DNA from: Planococcus citri
Lineage: Eukaryota > Arthropoda > Insecta > Hemiptera > Pseudococcidae
Direction of reading: 5' to 3'
DNA: 64,000 nt
NCBI RefSeq assembly: GCF_950023065.1
Contig: NC_088677.1
Coordinates: forward strand, 41,370,555-41,434,554
The position numbers and the translations under genes are program-made. Shown here piece by piece: positions 1 through 12,055 of the stretch (positions within the stretch are counted from its first letter, which is position 1; each line of letters opens with the position of its first letter). The notes beneath the pieces were generated by a model. The model saw only the letters and a list, made by a program, of their open reading frames with translations, was not told the origin of the DNA and did no database searches.

Positions 1-1690
1 CCTACAAATCGTGTACGTAGAGTAGGTACTCGTGCATGTATGTAAAAGTTGATACATATTTATTTATGAGTTGGCAACCATTCAAGTATTCCCATTTAAT
101 TATATTATTTCGAATTTAATTTCCGCCCGAGTAGTTTAGTGTGGTTGAAGGAATGCTATACCGCGTAATCATATTAAGTACAAGTATATCTACCTACTTA
201 GTCGATGATACGGAAGAAGAAAAATATAGGTAGGTAGATATCTAATTGATATTTGAAACGCGATTCGAAATAAACTTATCACATTTTGAAATGTGTAAAA
301 AAGCTCTTGTTTCACTTTTTTCCCTTGTAGTTGAGTAAATCTCAATTCATTATGATGATGATAATGCTTATTTTTTTTGTCGTGTCGCATGAGTACCTAG
401 ACTAACAGGGGGTGTAATTTTAGATTCTCGCGAACGTAATCTTTTACTTAAAGTTAGCCGTTGCGCGTTCAGTAAATTTCTTAAATCTCGGTTTTCCTGA
501 CACAATGAAATTTATTCGTAATACGAGAATTTATATTATGTTTTTCGACGCCAAACGTAGGTATTAATTTATTCTATAGCAAGACACGTATTTAAATGAC
601 CGTGTAATTTTTTTTTCGTGTCGTTAAACGAAGTAATAAATGATATACGTCGAAAATGTAATCCGGATGGACGTTCTAATTTTTATCAATAAAAGCGGGA
701 GAAAAAAAGGGGTGCCGGAAAAGTACCTATCCAAAATAATGAAATTGACTACCTATTCTTCACGTGTAAAGTGTGCTATATCGAGGTATTGTAAAAAGCC
801 AGCGAAATTTTTATACCTATAACAAAGTCATTTCGATTTAATGACGATGGACGATTTTCGAAACATACACTCAAAATGGCGAAGAAAAAATCGTAAACTC
901 GCGTGTCATGATACGTACGAGTAGGTACACATTTTACAAGAGAAGAACATTATAAAATAAATAGTTATTTGAAAAGTTTTTTTATTATTTTTTTAAGCGT
1001 TAAAACTAAACGTGCAAATGTGAAAATACTAGCGACGATACTTTCTATTGAAATTACTTAGGTATACATACCGTTTCAACTTTATAGACTTTGAAATATT
1101 TTCAATAAAAATTTCTGTTTGTTTTCCTCAGATGATTAAAAAAAAAAAACAAAAAAACAAAAAAACATTCGGGTCAGTTTTTGTTTTACGTAGGTGGTAC
1201 TACGTACGGAGACGTACCATCTATCAGACGTGGAAAACGGTAGTTGAAAGTTGTTAATTGAAAAAATAAATAAATAAGAATCAGACGCTGAAAATTTACA
1301 CCTAAATATGCATAAATTGAGAAAAAAAGTTTATCGTTGGTCAAGTTGAAAAAAAACTTCACATTCGTTATTATAAACACGCTTGTAAGCATAACTAATT
1401 GAAGTAGTAGCTGGCGCCAAAACATACGATCCCAACTATTTCCTATTTTGATTTTATTACTCGTTGTATATTATACCTATTACCTACCTAATTATTCTGT
1501 TCATTTTCCATTATCATCGTATGTGATTCAGATATTTAAAAAAAAATTCATTATCTGCATCTACTTATGTAGTTATCGTAACTAGTAGCTACAATATTAT
1601 TTTCGCGTTATTTTAGGTGATAGGTATGTAGTTTATTCACGGCGTTTGCGTATGCAATTTTATTAACACCAGTGTTATTTCTTCCCATAG
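1..1690. other. Upstream/intronic DNA of the PDE8 gene, no exon seen
   Basis: AT-rich DNA with scattered TAGGTA/TACCTA motifs. The PDE8 reading frame enters the window through a splice acceptor at 1690, so this stretch should be intron of that gene. I looked for the exon that would carry the start of the PAS domain and found none; the short open frames here have no coding character. Confidence 0.6.
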
Positions 1691-4600
1691 TACATGAACA
1701 AATCGTGTTTATCGGTGTTGGGCTACACGGTACCAGAAGTAATTGATAAACCGATTCGAAATTTCGATCAATTATCCTGCGCTGATCAAATCATGAGACA
1801 TTTAGATAGAGGTTTTGAATGGGAAGGAAAGGTAGCCTGGAAGTGTAAAAATAACGACGTAATTTATGCTAATTGTAAAGCATCGCCATACCGTCCATTT
1901 GGAAAGTAAGTGCGGGCGTTATTCGAGTAAAATTTACGCTTTGATCATAGGTGAACGTAGCATGTAGTGTATGGTACCAAGGTGTACAATTTGATTTTAC
2001 ATTTTATGCAGAGAAGCTTCGCATTACATTTATGTACATGAAAATCCACAACTTGACAGTCACATTTTCCCGAGGGGTAGTATATGCTCCGTGCGTAAAG
2101 GATCCTACGATCTGAAGTCACTAAGTAGCGATGGTACGTTTTTTTTTCTCATCCGCTAATTATTATTAGATCTTTTTTTTTCACCGGGGGTTAAAAATTG
2201 TGAATTTAAACTTTTTAAGCAAAGAATACGTAGGTTGTACTTACCTATCAATATCGATACGAAGCGCTGTGCGTTTACAAAAAAAATATCGAGCATCGCT
2301 AAAAAGTTTAGGGGAAAAAATGAAAATTTCAGATGGTCGCCGCAAATAGCAATAATGATAACGCATGATTGGTTGTTGGATTGATGTGATAACATTTTCA
2401 CCCATCACACGTTTCCACCCTACAGGGGAAAAATTCTTTGTGGTACTCGATGCATATTCGGGGAATTGTTCTACAATCTTCAGCAATAATATGCCAGCTT
2501 TGTGAATTTCCTTGATCTGATCAAAAAATTGAGAGAAAACCAATCAGGATTCCAATCATAAATTCCAATCGTCAGTATTTTCGAATCACGAATCACTACT
2601 CATTTTTACGATTCGAATCGTGCCTACACCTATTATTTCATAATTCGTGTACACGAAAATAACTGCTCGTCTCAAAAAAGAGTGAAGGAAGGAGATTGGT
2701 GTTACGGTGAATATGCCTCTCATGTGCTTTCGGTTTTGAAAATTTTTGTTTTATCAATGCCTGTCACATAGGTACCAACTTCCTCGCTTTCATCATTAAT
2801 AGACTTTTTTACAGTTTTTATCAATTACTTAGTTAGGTACCTACCTACCTACTTAAAAATATTTTAAAATTTACGAAAAAATGTAAATAGTTAAACAGTA
2901 GCCTAAACTTTTAAATTACGAATAAGTAGTTATGCAAAAATCGAAATAAAAGTGAAGGTATTTATGAAATAATTTATTATAGGGGCGCAATCGGCAAGAC
3001 GACAAAGTTTAGCAAAATTGAATAATTTACCCTTGGAAGCTCCCATTACGAAGGTTATTTCACTCATTACCAAAGCGCAGGAAAATTCTTCCGAAAATGT
3101 ATCTCAAGTGCTGGATAAGGTGAGACTAAGTTATAACAAATATCTACTTTAAGTTAAAATTTTGATTATTTTTTTTTTTTTAAAATACGAATACGTTTCT
3201 CATAAACATGACAAACGAAGTAAAAAACTGAATTATGGTACCTACCTAAGTATCATCTTAATATTCGAGGATGTTGAAATATTTAAAAACAATTATTTAC
3301 AACGAAATGCTTTCTTCCTTAAGGTTGTTGATATACTCCGTACTACTGAACTTTATTCATCTCATGTTAAATCTGAAAGTATTAAATTTGAAGATCCTGT
3401 TACATCCGATTTGATTGGAGCCCTTATAACGGTTCGTTGGTTTATTTTATTATTTTTACGTACTTGTACTAGAGGCTAATACACTACCTATATGTACATA
3501 TGTATTTAATTCGTGCAGTGATTTTATTGATTATGAACGATGCTGCGTAACGTATAAATAATGTATAATAATGATGGATGATTATCCCTGTAAATAGAAT
3601 TTCTTTATCGGCGGATGATTTTATTTGAAATGTAATTTATTATTAATTTGCATTTTTATGTCTTCAGCCTGGCCCGGTTCCATCGTCGTTTCCACGGCGT
3701 AGGAGTTCTAACGATTCCACTATCAGAGCACAATTCGGCTCGCTGAAAGTAAATTTACAACTTTCATGCAGCTCATGGGTGAAAGATGTATTAGAAAATC
3801 CATTTTCTTGGGAGTTTGATATATTTAAATTGGAGCGCCTTTCTTTACACAGGTACATATGTATTGTACATATAGCTTATTTTTTTTATCATTTTTTTTC
3901 TCGAAAATTCATACCAGTATGTACATTTTTTCATAATTACCTATACCTATCTTTGGGATATTTTCAGGCCATTATGCACGTTAGGAATGAACGTATTATT
4001 GAATTTTCAACTTAATAAAATACTAAATGTAGATGAACGAGTAATACAAAATTGGTTGGTTGAAGTTGAAAGACATTACCATGCCCGAAATCCATACCAT
4101 AATTCGACGCATGCCGCTGATGTGCTTCAAGCTATAGCAGTATTTCTGAAAAAAGAAAAAGTGAGAAAGGTTTTGGACGATATTGATAACGCAACCTGTT
4201 TAATTGCTGCCATTACTCATGATATAGGGCACCCTGCACGTTCCAGGTGAATTTATTTTCTTTGCTAGAATTTGTGGCTTTTGTTATCGCTTAACGATTA
4301 TGATCGAATTCAATTTCGGCATTTCATTCATCTTGAACAATAACGAAAAATGTTGACTCTTGTGTATTTCGATTATGCTCACAATTTCTCAATCGATTCT
4401 GTATTCTTAAAACGTTCTTGCACTTACACTCATTTTAAAAAAAAAAACTTACTGTCTAAATTGGAGCCAAAATTGTAAATGAAACAGCTCAAATAAAAAC
4501 TATCTCATAACACAAACTTGGTTTAAACTCAACCATGCAATAATTAAGTATAGGTTAGGTACACATACACACGGTTCCTATGCAAGCATGCTTGCCTAAC

Positions 4601-6280
4601 CTCCGGAACACAGGGACAACTATGTTCAGTTTAAAAAAAGCTCTGATATCGTCTAGATGATTATCATTTTTGATGAACATATGTAGGTGCCTACCTAATT
4701 TTAGGCCTACCTTAGTGGTTGAACAAGCACAAAGTTTCCGTGTTTCTCCACGCTTTTCCGACCTTCACATACAGGCTGAATTCAAACGAGAAATTGCGGT
4801 GATTTTCCTTTCTTTGAGGTGAAAGAAATTTAAAATAAAAATTAGTTTGTGGTTAAAACTTTGATGAATTAACATATGTATACCTACTTATTTCTTAATA
4901 ATGCATTGCATAACTAAGATAGGTATACCTATATTTTTAATGACATTTTTTCAGTGCATTTCTTTGCAACAACGGCGATCCTTTGGCAATATTATACAAT
5001 GATATCAGCGTGTTAGAATCGCATCATGCGTCATTTACTTTTAAATTGACTCTGGCTGATGATAAAGTCAATATATTCAAAGGTGAGTCAAGTTTTATCG
5101 AAAATAAAATAATTAAGCGCGAAGATTCAGCGCGGATTACTTACAAAATGAAAAATTACTGTACTAAATCGAAATGTGTTTAGGACTGGATAAAGAAACT
5201 TATAAAGACCTACGCCAAAGCATTATAGATATGATATTAGCAACTGAAATGACTAAGCATTTTGAGCATTTAGCGAAATTTGTCAGCGTTTATTCTAAAC
5301 CGCAAACAATAATAGACGATGATAAAGTAAGACTATCCCAAGCGTACCTACCTACTTTTTACTTTTCTTAAATTGTCAGCTGTACATCCTCGTTTACATA
5401 ATCAGGTAACTGGAGAATTTGGTACGGAGTATGCACCTTTAACACCCGAAGAAGAAGTGAAATTAATGAAACGTATGATGATCAAATGTGCTGACGTTGC
5501 AAATCCAACTCGCCCCCTCAAGTGTTGCGTTGAATGGGCTAAACGCATTGCCGAAGAATACTTCCAACAGGTTTTAAATTATTCTTTCAATTTTTTCAAG
5601 GGTGTATATATGTATAATATACCTACGGTTATAATTTAAAACGATGTTTATGATTGTGGTAATTTAGACTGATGACGAAAAGGCGAAAAATTTACCTATT
5701 GTGATGCCAATGTTTGATCGAGCGACATGTAATATTCCAAAATCACAAATCGGATTTGTTGATTACATCGTCCACGATATGTTTGAAGCTTGGGATGGTA
5801 GGTATAAATCTTGGAAGATCTTGAAAAAGGCAGATTACGAAGCGCATGCCTACGCGTGGTACATTATAACAAAAATGTCTTTAATTTATTTGTAAATTTA
5901 TTTCATTTATTTCAGCCTTCGTTGGAATTCCGGAAATAATTCATCACATGCGATTCAACTATAATTTTTGGAAAACATTGAACGATCGAGGAATTATAAG
6001 CATGTCTAAAGTTTATTGTCCCGAAATACTAGATAATTTACCATCTTCCCCTCGAGTTGAATATTTGAACGAAATATTGGATGGAAATTTATTCACGGCG
6101 GATTCCATTTCCGACAAGCCAGAATGTGACAGGCGCAAGAATATGGATAAGAATCAAGAAAATGAAAAAAATGAAAACGTTCGGAATGAAAATTCAAGGA
6201 ACAGCTTGTTGGAGCAAGATGAAACAAAAGATTATGTTTCAGAAAATAAACAATCGACGAATGAACAAACACAATTATAA
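1691..6280 (+). CDS. PDE8: High-affinity cAMP-specific phosphodiesterase PDE8, C-terminal 658 residues (11 exons, 5' end outside window)
   Basis: Hydrolyses cAMP to AMP in the cytosol. Exons, placed by GT-AG sites and phase: 1691-1905, 2012-2133, 2983-3119, 3324-3431, 3668-3852, 3968-4246, 4955-5082, 5184-5326, 5406-5570, 5668-5797, 5916-6280 (TAA). The first two exons give the rest of a PAS domain (NKSCLSVLGY, then GFEWEGKVAWKC), which with the catalytic domain is the PDE8 signature. A linker with RRQS and RRRSS, possible PKA sites, follows. The catalytic domain holds HNSTHAADV, THDIGHPARS, LAILYNDISVLESHHAS, LATEMTKHFEHL, IKCADVANP and the purine-selective Gln in IPKSQIGF. The tail after EILDN is Asn/Glu/Lys-rich and not conserved. 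The residue after HD-I is Gly and the next motif position is Ala, unlike the usual HDVDHPG. Family identification is firm; single exon edges could shift slightly. Confidence 0.93.
2338..2420. repeat. Fragment of a mariner-type MITE family, inside a PDE8 intron
   Basis: The stretch with AATGATAACGCATGATTGG and TGTTGGATTGATGTGATAACATT closely matches the interior of the intact element at 27832-28053 (AATGATAACACATGATTGG). The terminal repeats are not recognisable here, so this is an internal remnant. Confidence 0.45.
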
Positions 6281-6661
6281 ATGCAAAAAATGTGTACGAT
6301 ACATTTACAACGATGCCAATTACCTTACCTACCTACAATATGAAATTAAGTATTTTAGTTTTGAAGAACTATACTATCTACCATGGTACCTACTCAAAAA
6401 AAAAAAAACGAGAATTTTTCTATGAATGAAGAGCTTTTTGACCACTTTTTTTATCCCTGGAAAATGATTTTTTTTAAAAACCATTTATGTTAGTATTAAA
6501 ACGTTTCTTCCACCACAGTGTTCGTGCCATTTTTCCCAAAACGATTCACATTAAAAGAGTCTGTTATATTTTTGTGGAAAACTGCCAACTCTGTTTTATC
6601 TTTTGAAGATATATACGCGTTAAACGTTCAAATTATTATTTAATTACACTGAACAGGTCTA

Positions 6662-6667
6662 AATAAA
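6662..6667 (+). terminator. Candidate polyadenylation signal of PDE8
   Basis: AATAAA lies 382 bases after the PDE8 stop codon in AT-rich DNA with no competing gene. Other A/T-rich hexamers occur nearby, so the choice is tentative. Confidence 0.4.
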
Positions 6668-6993
6668 CGTTAATTTGCGTAAATTATATTCGCATATTCG
6701 CTGTACATGATATATTCTAGAATTAGTTAATTTATGTGTTGTGTTTGTAATTAGAATTAACAGTTGATTACCTATGTATTTTACAAATTTCCAAGACATT
6801 TTTACGACTATCTTCTTCGAAAATACATTTTATGATAATGTTCTTACATATCACATAAAACGATCGTCGCTTTACCTTTTTGTTCTTTGTTTATTTCCCT
6901 CTACGAATCTTTATAATATTGTATTGTGATCGAACTAATTTAAACAATATGCTATGAGTGTTGTGGCCTTCCTATCTACTTTTGATATTTGTG

Positions 6994-7175
6994 CAAGGTG
7001 CGCAGAAATATCGAGTACCTACTCCAAAAAAAGTGTTTCGTTAAAAATATACGGAATATTTTCACCTCACTCCAAACAAACGATCATGTAACATCATTAT
7101 TGATATTCACTGTGACCAACCGAAACATTCAACACAAAACTATTTTGGGGGTCAGCGATATTTCTACGCACCCTG
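6994..7175. mobile_element. Diverged mariner-type MITE related to 27832-28053
   Basis: Ends are inverted: CAAGGTGCGCAGAAATATCG at the left, and the reverse complement of the right end reads CAGGGTGCGTAGAAATATCG. The interior GTGACCAACCGAAACATT matches, in reverse orientation, GGTTGGTCACAGTGAAT of the intact copy. A TA follows the right end; the left end has decayed. It lies just downstream of the PDE8 gene. Confidence 0.6.
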
Positions 7176-7179
7176 TACA

Positions 7180-9240
7180 TACCTACCTATTTTCTTTTCT
7201 AGTGATTGTTGATTTATTTCTTTAACTCGTGTATCTATTACTAAACTTGTTTTTATGCTCTCTTAAATTCTTTTTTATCTGTTTTTCCCCTTCTTCGATG
7301 AAAATAAATAATGAAGAAGTTTAATCTATATTTTTCCTACATTTGCGTATAATTTTTGTTAATTATTGATTACTTCTTACTTTTTTGTGTGTATATTATG
7401 TTGAAAATATCACAAATTCAACGTCGGTATTGTGAACTGAAAGTTACTTTTTCTCTACCATTTTTTTAAATGTATTACCTGTTTATCTATATTTAATAAC
7501 TTTTTTATTTTTTGTTCTTTTTCCTAAATGTTATAAATTTTCTTCTTTTTTTCAAACATTTTTGTTCTTTTTTCATTTATTTACTCGGGATTTTTACGAT
7601 TTACCTACTGTTTGTAAGCGTACTTTTTTCTGTTGAACATTTTCTCTCTGTTCTTTGTATATTTTCAAACCTACTGAACAAAATTTTTTTACATTGTGTA
7701 TAAAATATTCTTCCATTCAAAAATTTCATAATTTTGATGCAAGTACGTATCATCTCTTTTTTGATATCAAAAGCATAAGTGAACTCATTTTGATTACTTA
7801 ATTATTGCGAGTTGAATTTTAAATACCAGCACCTTGAAGCTTGAGATGTCCTGATCATGAAATATTTCATTCCCTACACCTCTTCTTAAGAGGAATGAAA
7901 AATCGGCAACTTTCTGTTTTATTGAAGGTATGTGGGGTGAACCAAAGTTCAACAATCATATGAATTTCAATTCGAACTTTTAATAAGTACCTACTTATGT
8001 ATTATTTACCTCAATTTATTCGAATTTGATTATTTCGTCTTCCAAATTTTATATGAGTCGATCTAACTGGTACTTTTCACTTTACTCAAGCCAACCCATA
8101 GGTATGCTTAACTGTCGAGATTCTAAATATTCATCATTCATAGTTTGAAATTTTGTTCACCCTGTCGTACGGACATAAAATTTCCAACAGAAAGCAAAAG
8201 TGGTTTAAAAAATCATTTTATACTAGTCTCATATTTTGTCTCGCCTTATAATATAATAAGATAAAATATCCTAATTTTAAAGATTAAATTTGTTATGCTC
8301 TATGGAAATATACGTGATTTTTCGCTTGAAATGTTCAAAAATGAATTTTAGTTTCTTTTTCGATTTTCTGTTGATTCAAGAACATTGAAAATACAGTGTT
8401 TCATGTTCTCTACGTAACTGTAACTTCAGTTCCAGCCGTATCTTCGACATGTATGTAAGTGTATTCCGACTTGTCATCAAATGAATGGATTAATTTAAGG
8501 GGATACTACTAGGTACTGTTACCTATTAGTTATTGTTGTTAATTAAGGAAATGGAAAAATTTCTGAGTTTAGAATACTTAGTGGATATTTTCAGAAACGA
8601 TTCGATCTGATTTATTAAAAGGGGTGTGGATGGTGAAAATACCGACAGGAAATTTTGAAAATTTCTTCAGGACAAAATAACATTGGCAGATTCACTGTAT
8701 GATACACCTTTGACCAAATTTTGAATGAAATGAATACAGTTTATCCATAAAAAGAATCGAAACATTCTCGATGAAAAACCAATGTAAAGAGGATAAAAGT
8801 CTGTATATTTTGCTTTCTGAAAACAGCTACGTGCTCACTGGAATTTTTGAGTACAAATTCCAGTTCAAAGTTCGATTTTTGCTCAGCAAAACTGGTTTTC
8901 ACAACATTGAGCCTTAATGACTTTCGAACAGTGAAACGCTGGCGCTTTGGGTAAAAAATCATTTTGAACAGGACAAAATTCTGAACATTTTGCTATTTTA
9001 AAACACATGTGTGCACTAAAAATTTCGAAAAATTTCAAAGTGTACCTACTAACATACGAGTACCTAACAATCCGAGAATGACAATAGGTACCTACGCAAT
9101 AAAATCGTTGTTTCTGCACAAAAATGAAAAAATGGTACCTAAATACTATTAGTACTATTCGACGGGAAATTTATTTTCATTCTCTTTGAAAACAGTCTTT
9201 ATCAACGTACGTAAATTCGCTTATTCAAAAATCAAAACTA
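7180..9240. other. Intergenic, no gene recognised
   Basis: AT-rich, T-run rich DNA. The minus-strand open frames near 8741-9119 have no recognisable domain and overlap in two frames, so I do not call them genes. Confidence 0.5.
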
Positions 9241-9290
9241 TTAAGGGTATTCTTTACACTTGTTATCTACTAGGTTATGTTCGGGAAAAA

Positions 9291-9594
9291 TGCTCAACTT
9301 ATTCGTCTAATTACTCCGCGAATTTTTAACCGATTTCAATGGGGTTTGTTTTAATGTGACGTTAATGCTTTTATCTAGCGGCGTACGTAGCGATTTTTCG
9401 AAATTATCAATTTTTTTTCTCAAAAAAAAGCTTTGAAAAGCAGTAACTTGCGAGCAGCCAAGCAGGCAACTGAAGGGTTATATCAAAAATGTGGCGACGT
9501 ACGCGGCTAGATCTCATTTTTTTGAACCATACTGTAAAAAAAAAAAATTCAAAAAGTTGAAACTTACGGAGTAATCAGACGAAAAAGTTCAGTA
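9291..9594. repeat. Imperfect inverted repeat (~300 bp)
   Basis: CTCAACTTATTCGTCTAATTAC at the left pairs imperfectly with GTAATCAGACGAAAAAGTTCAG at the right. A second inner pair (AGCGGCGTACGTAGCG with CGACGTACGCGGCTAG) shows the arms run about 100 bp. It is a foldback or MITE-like structure; no target duplication is clear. Confidence 0.5.
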
Positions 9595-10020
9595 CTCTGA
9601 TGGATGGAAGCGGGTGGCGGGACATGTGACATTCCTAGTAACAGTTCAGCCAAAAAAATATAGAGGGAGTGCGTGAGGGTTGGACGTTATGCAGAAGGGT
9701 AGTTTCGTTCTTCACAGATTTTGGGTAAGTATTTAAACTAAACCGGTTTTACTTCTTCCGACTTCTTCTGAGGTTACTGTTACTGGGTGTCGAATGTCGA
9801 TTTGATTTTCTAGTTCAATAGGCCAGACAAGGCGGCCGCCTAGGAGTGGAAAATTTGGTAGGGGAGGGGGTTAAATTTGAAGAAAACTAAAAAATGATGG
9901 ATAATTTTCTTTTTCAAAAATACAAAATGAACAAAAAACGTTGCTTAATATCCACTCAACATTCAACGTCGAGAAAAAACGGATTTTTTTCCTATTGTCA
10001 AAATTTCGTTTCAATTCTTG

Positions 10021-10411
10021 AATTGAAGAGTGATATTCCAAAACTCGCTTTGTCCATTTTTATCAAAGTTGGGTTTTCAGTGGTACCTGGTAGATGAAGT
10101 ATTAACTCACATTCCTACATCCTCAACCTACCAAAATGAGGTGTTAAACTCACCTATAAATAGCCAATTCACTAAAAATTAAAAAAAAATAATGTTCCAA
10201 AACGTGCTTTGTCCATTTTTATTGAAATTTTTTTCAGCAGTATTTAGTGGATGAAATGTATACTTACACTCCTACATCATAAATCCACCCAAATAAAGTG
10301 CTAAACTCGCCTAAAAAGCCAATTTACCCGTTTAAAGGGAAACTGTTTTTCCTCTCTCCTGAAAAGTTGTGAAAATGGACAAAGCGAGTTTTGGAATATC
10401 ACTCTTCAATT
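10021..10411. repeat. Element with perfect 39-bp terminal inverted repeats and an internal direct duplication
   Basis: The first 39 bases (10021-10059, starting AATTGAAGAGTGATATTCC) are the exact reverse complement of 10373-10411. Inside, a unit of about 150 bp starting TTCCAAAAC at 10036 recurs, diverged, from about 10194; both copies contain GTGGATGAA-like and TCCTACATC segments. It is non-coding. I could not assign a family or a target duplication. Confidence 0.65.
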
Positions 10412-11329
10412 ATGAAATTTCAGAAGCTTGTTCAGATTTTTTTAAAATAACAAAGTTTGAAAAATAGACTTTTCTGATCGTCAAAAATAATGTTTTTACT
10501 TTTTGAATTATCAAGCCTTCAGCTCTCACTTCACGTATAGGCTTGTTTGGGTTTCTTTTTAACAATACATACTAGAGTTTCGCCCAGGAAATTTTTTGAT
10601 ACATATGCGTGTGTTACAGTGAATAAAATTCCATTTTTTTTCATTCAATCAGTTGAAATTAAACTGCCTAAAACTTTTAATAATTTTTCGAGTTTATGAA
10701 ATTGGCAATAATGACCAAAAAATTGACACAACTGAATTCTAAAATATTTCCCCGGTTTCAGAAATTATATCTTTCCACTTTCCATGAGTGTCTGTTGAAA
10801 CCAACCTAACGAGTAAAAAATTACCTAATAAAATAAATTCAATTTGATTCAAAGATGAAAACAGACTCAGAGGCGGATCAAAGTCATGTAATTTGGGCAG
10901 GGGGATGTATCATGTCATTTTGCTAACAAAAAATTGTGATTTTTCCTACAAAAATCAAAATTTTAAGTATGCTGAACATCAGCGGCATTTACAGATGAAA
11001 TCATAGAGGGAGTTTATATTTTTATGGCGGGGGAGGGGGGAGCAATACAACCAGATTCTAGACATGAAAAATCGAAATTTTAGGTAATTTCTCGAAAACC
11101 CTTCATAATGATTATTTTATTGAAATGACGGTAAAATTACTATACTCAAGCGAAACGAGAGCGAACATTTTTCGAAAAATTGTTCCAAAAAACGAAAAAA
11201 CGATCATTTTGTATGTTTTATTTTACATTTTCACCGGAACACAACAGTATCAATAATTCTGAAAAGTTGATGGTTCTGTTCAGAAAAAATGAAAAATTCG
11301 CACTTTTCAAATGGTTCGGGTATTGGGAG

Positions 11330-11691
11330 CAGCGGTGGCAGCCTAGATTTCGCCTGGGTGTAGCGAAACTGGGGTTTGTTGAAAGAAAAAAGTGTCGATT
11401 TTTTCTGGGTGTAGCAAAAATTTTTGAGGTTCTTAAACTGATTGAAAAAGAACAAAAAATAGAGATTTTTCACTGTTTATCAACTTTTACCACAAAAATT
11501 GTGTCTGTGTAGGTAGCCAACTAGAGAAAAGCGAACAAAACGAATAGTTATTGCTAAAAACTTGAGTTATAACAATGTAAAATTGGAGAATAATTTTTTT
11601 ATGAGTGTAGCGAACTGTTTTTTTGGGTGTAGCGAACTGCTTCTGGGTGTAGCAGCTCGCTACACCTGCTATACAAAGGCTGCCAACGCTG
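11330..11691. mobile_element. hAT-like non-autonomous transposon (362 bp) with perfect 8-bp TSD
   Basis: Ends are CAGCGGTGGCAGCCT and AGGCTGCCAACGCTG, imperfect inverted repeats. They are flanked by identical ATTGGGAG at 11322-11329 and 11692-11699. An 8-bp target duplication with CAG-starting ends is the hallmark of the hAT superfamily. The interior contains several copies of GGGTGTAGCGAACT and no coding frame. Confidence 0.8.
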
Positions 11692-11764
11692 ATTGGGAGT
11701 ATTTCTGGAATTTTTTAATTCAATTTTTGAATTCTTAAAATTTTTGAAGGCATCATGTTGAATA

Positions 11765-11870
11765 GCCATGAGCGAAGCGAGGGCAAAAGTTTTGAAAAAT
11801 TTGTAATTCAAAAAGTAAAAGACATCAATTTTAATGAAAGGATTCAATTTTTTTTATCTCAAAATTTTTA
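11765..11870 (+). repeat. Dispersed ~105-bp repeat, copy 1
   Basis: Starts near GAGCGAAGCGAGGGCAAAAG and continues through TGAAAAATTTGTAATTC and ATCAATTTTAATG. A second diverged copy lies at 13735-13840, and the opening motif alone recurs near 12380. Function unknown; non-coding. Confidence 0.55.
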
Positions 11871-12055
11871 AAAATTGGTGGGATAACTTCAATTATTGTT
11901 TAGAGATTTTTTATGTGAATTTTTTGGAAATTTTTTTGCTTTTTACCACCCGTGTCAATTTCTCGCCTTTTTCTTGCTTTCTTGCGAGTTTCTTGCCAGT
12001 AGACACTCTGCTTTCGATGCTTTGGCTCAATACAAAATATTTGGGAAGAAATCAT

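Noticed and set aside
640..822. 60-codon frame upstream of PDE8 as a missing PAS exon
   Set aside because: No resemblance to the PAS N-terminal half and no suitable splice sites in phase.
5373..5405. PDE8 exon starting at the acceptor at 5379
   Set aside because: Reading phase from the previous exon gives a stop within a few codons; the acceptor at 5405 keeps the frame and the family sequence.
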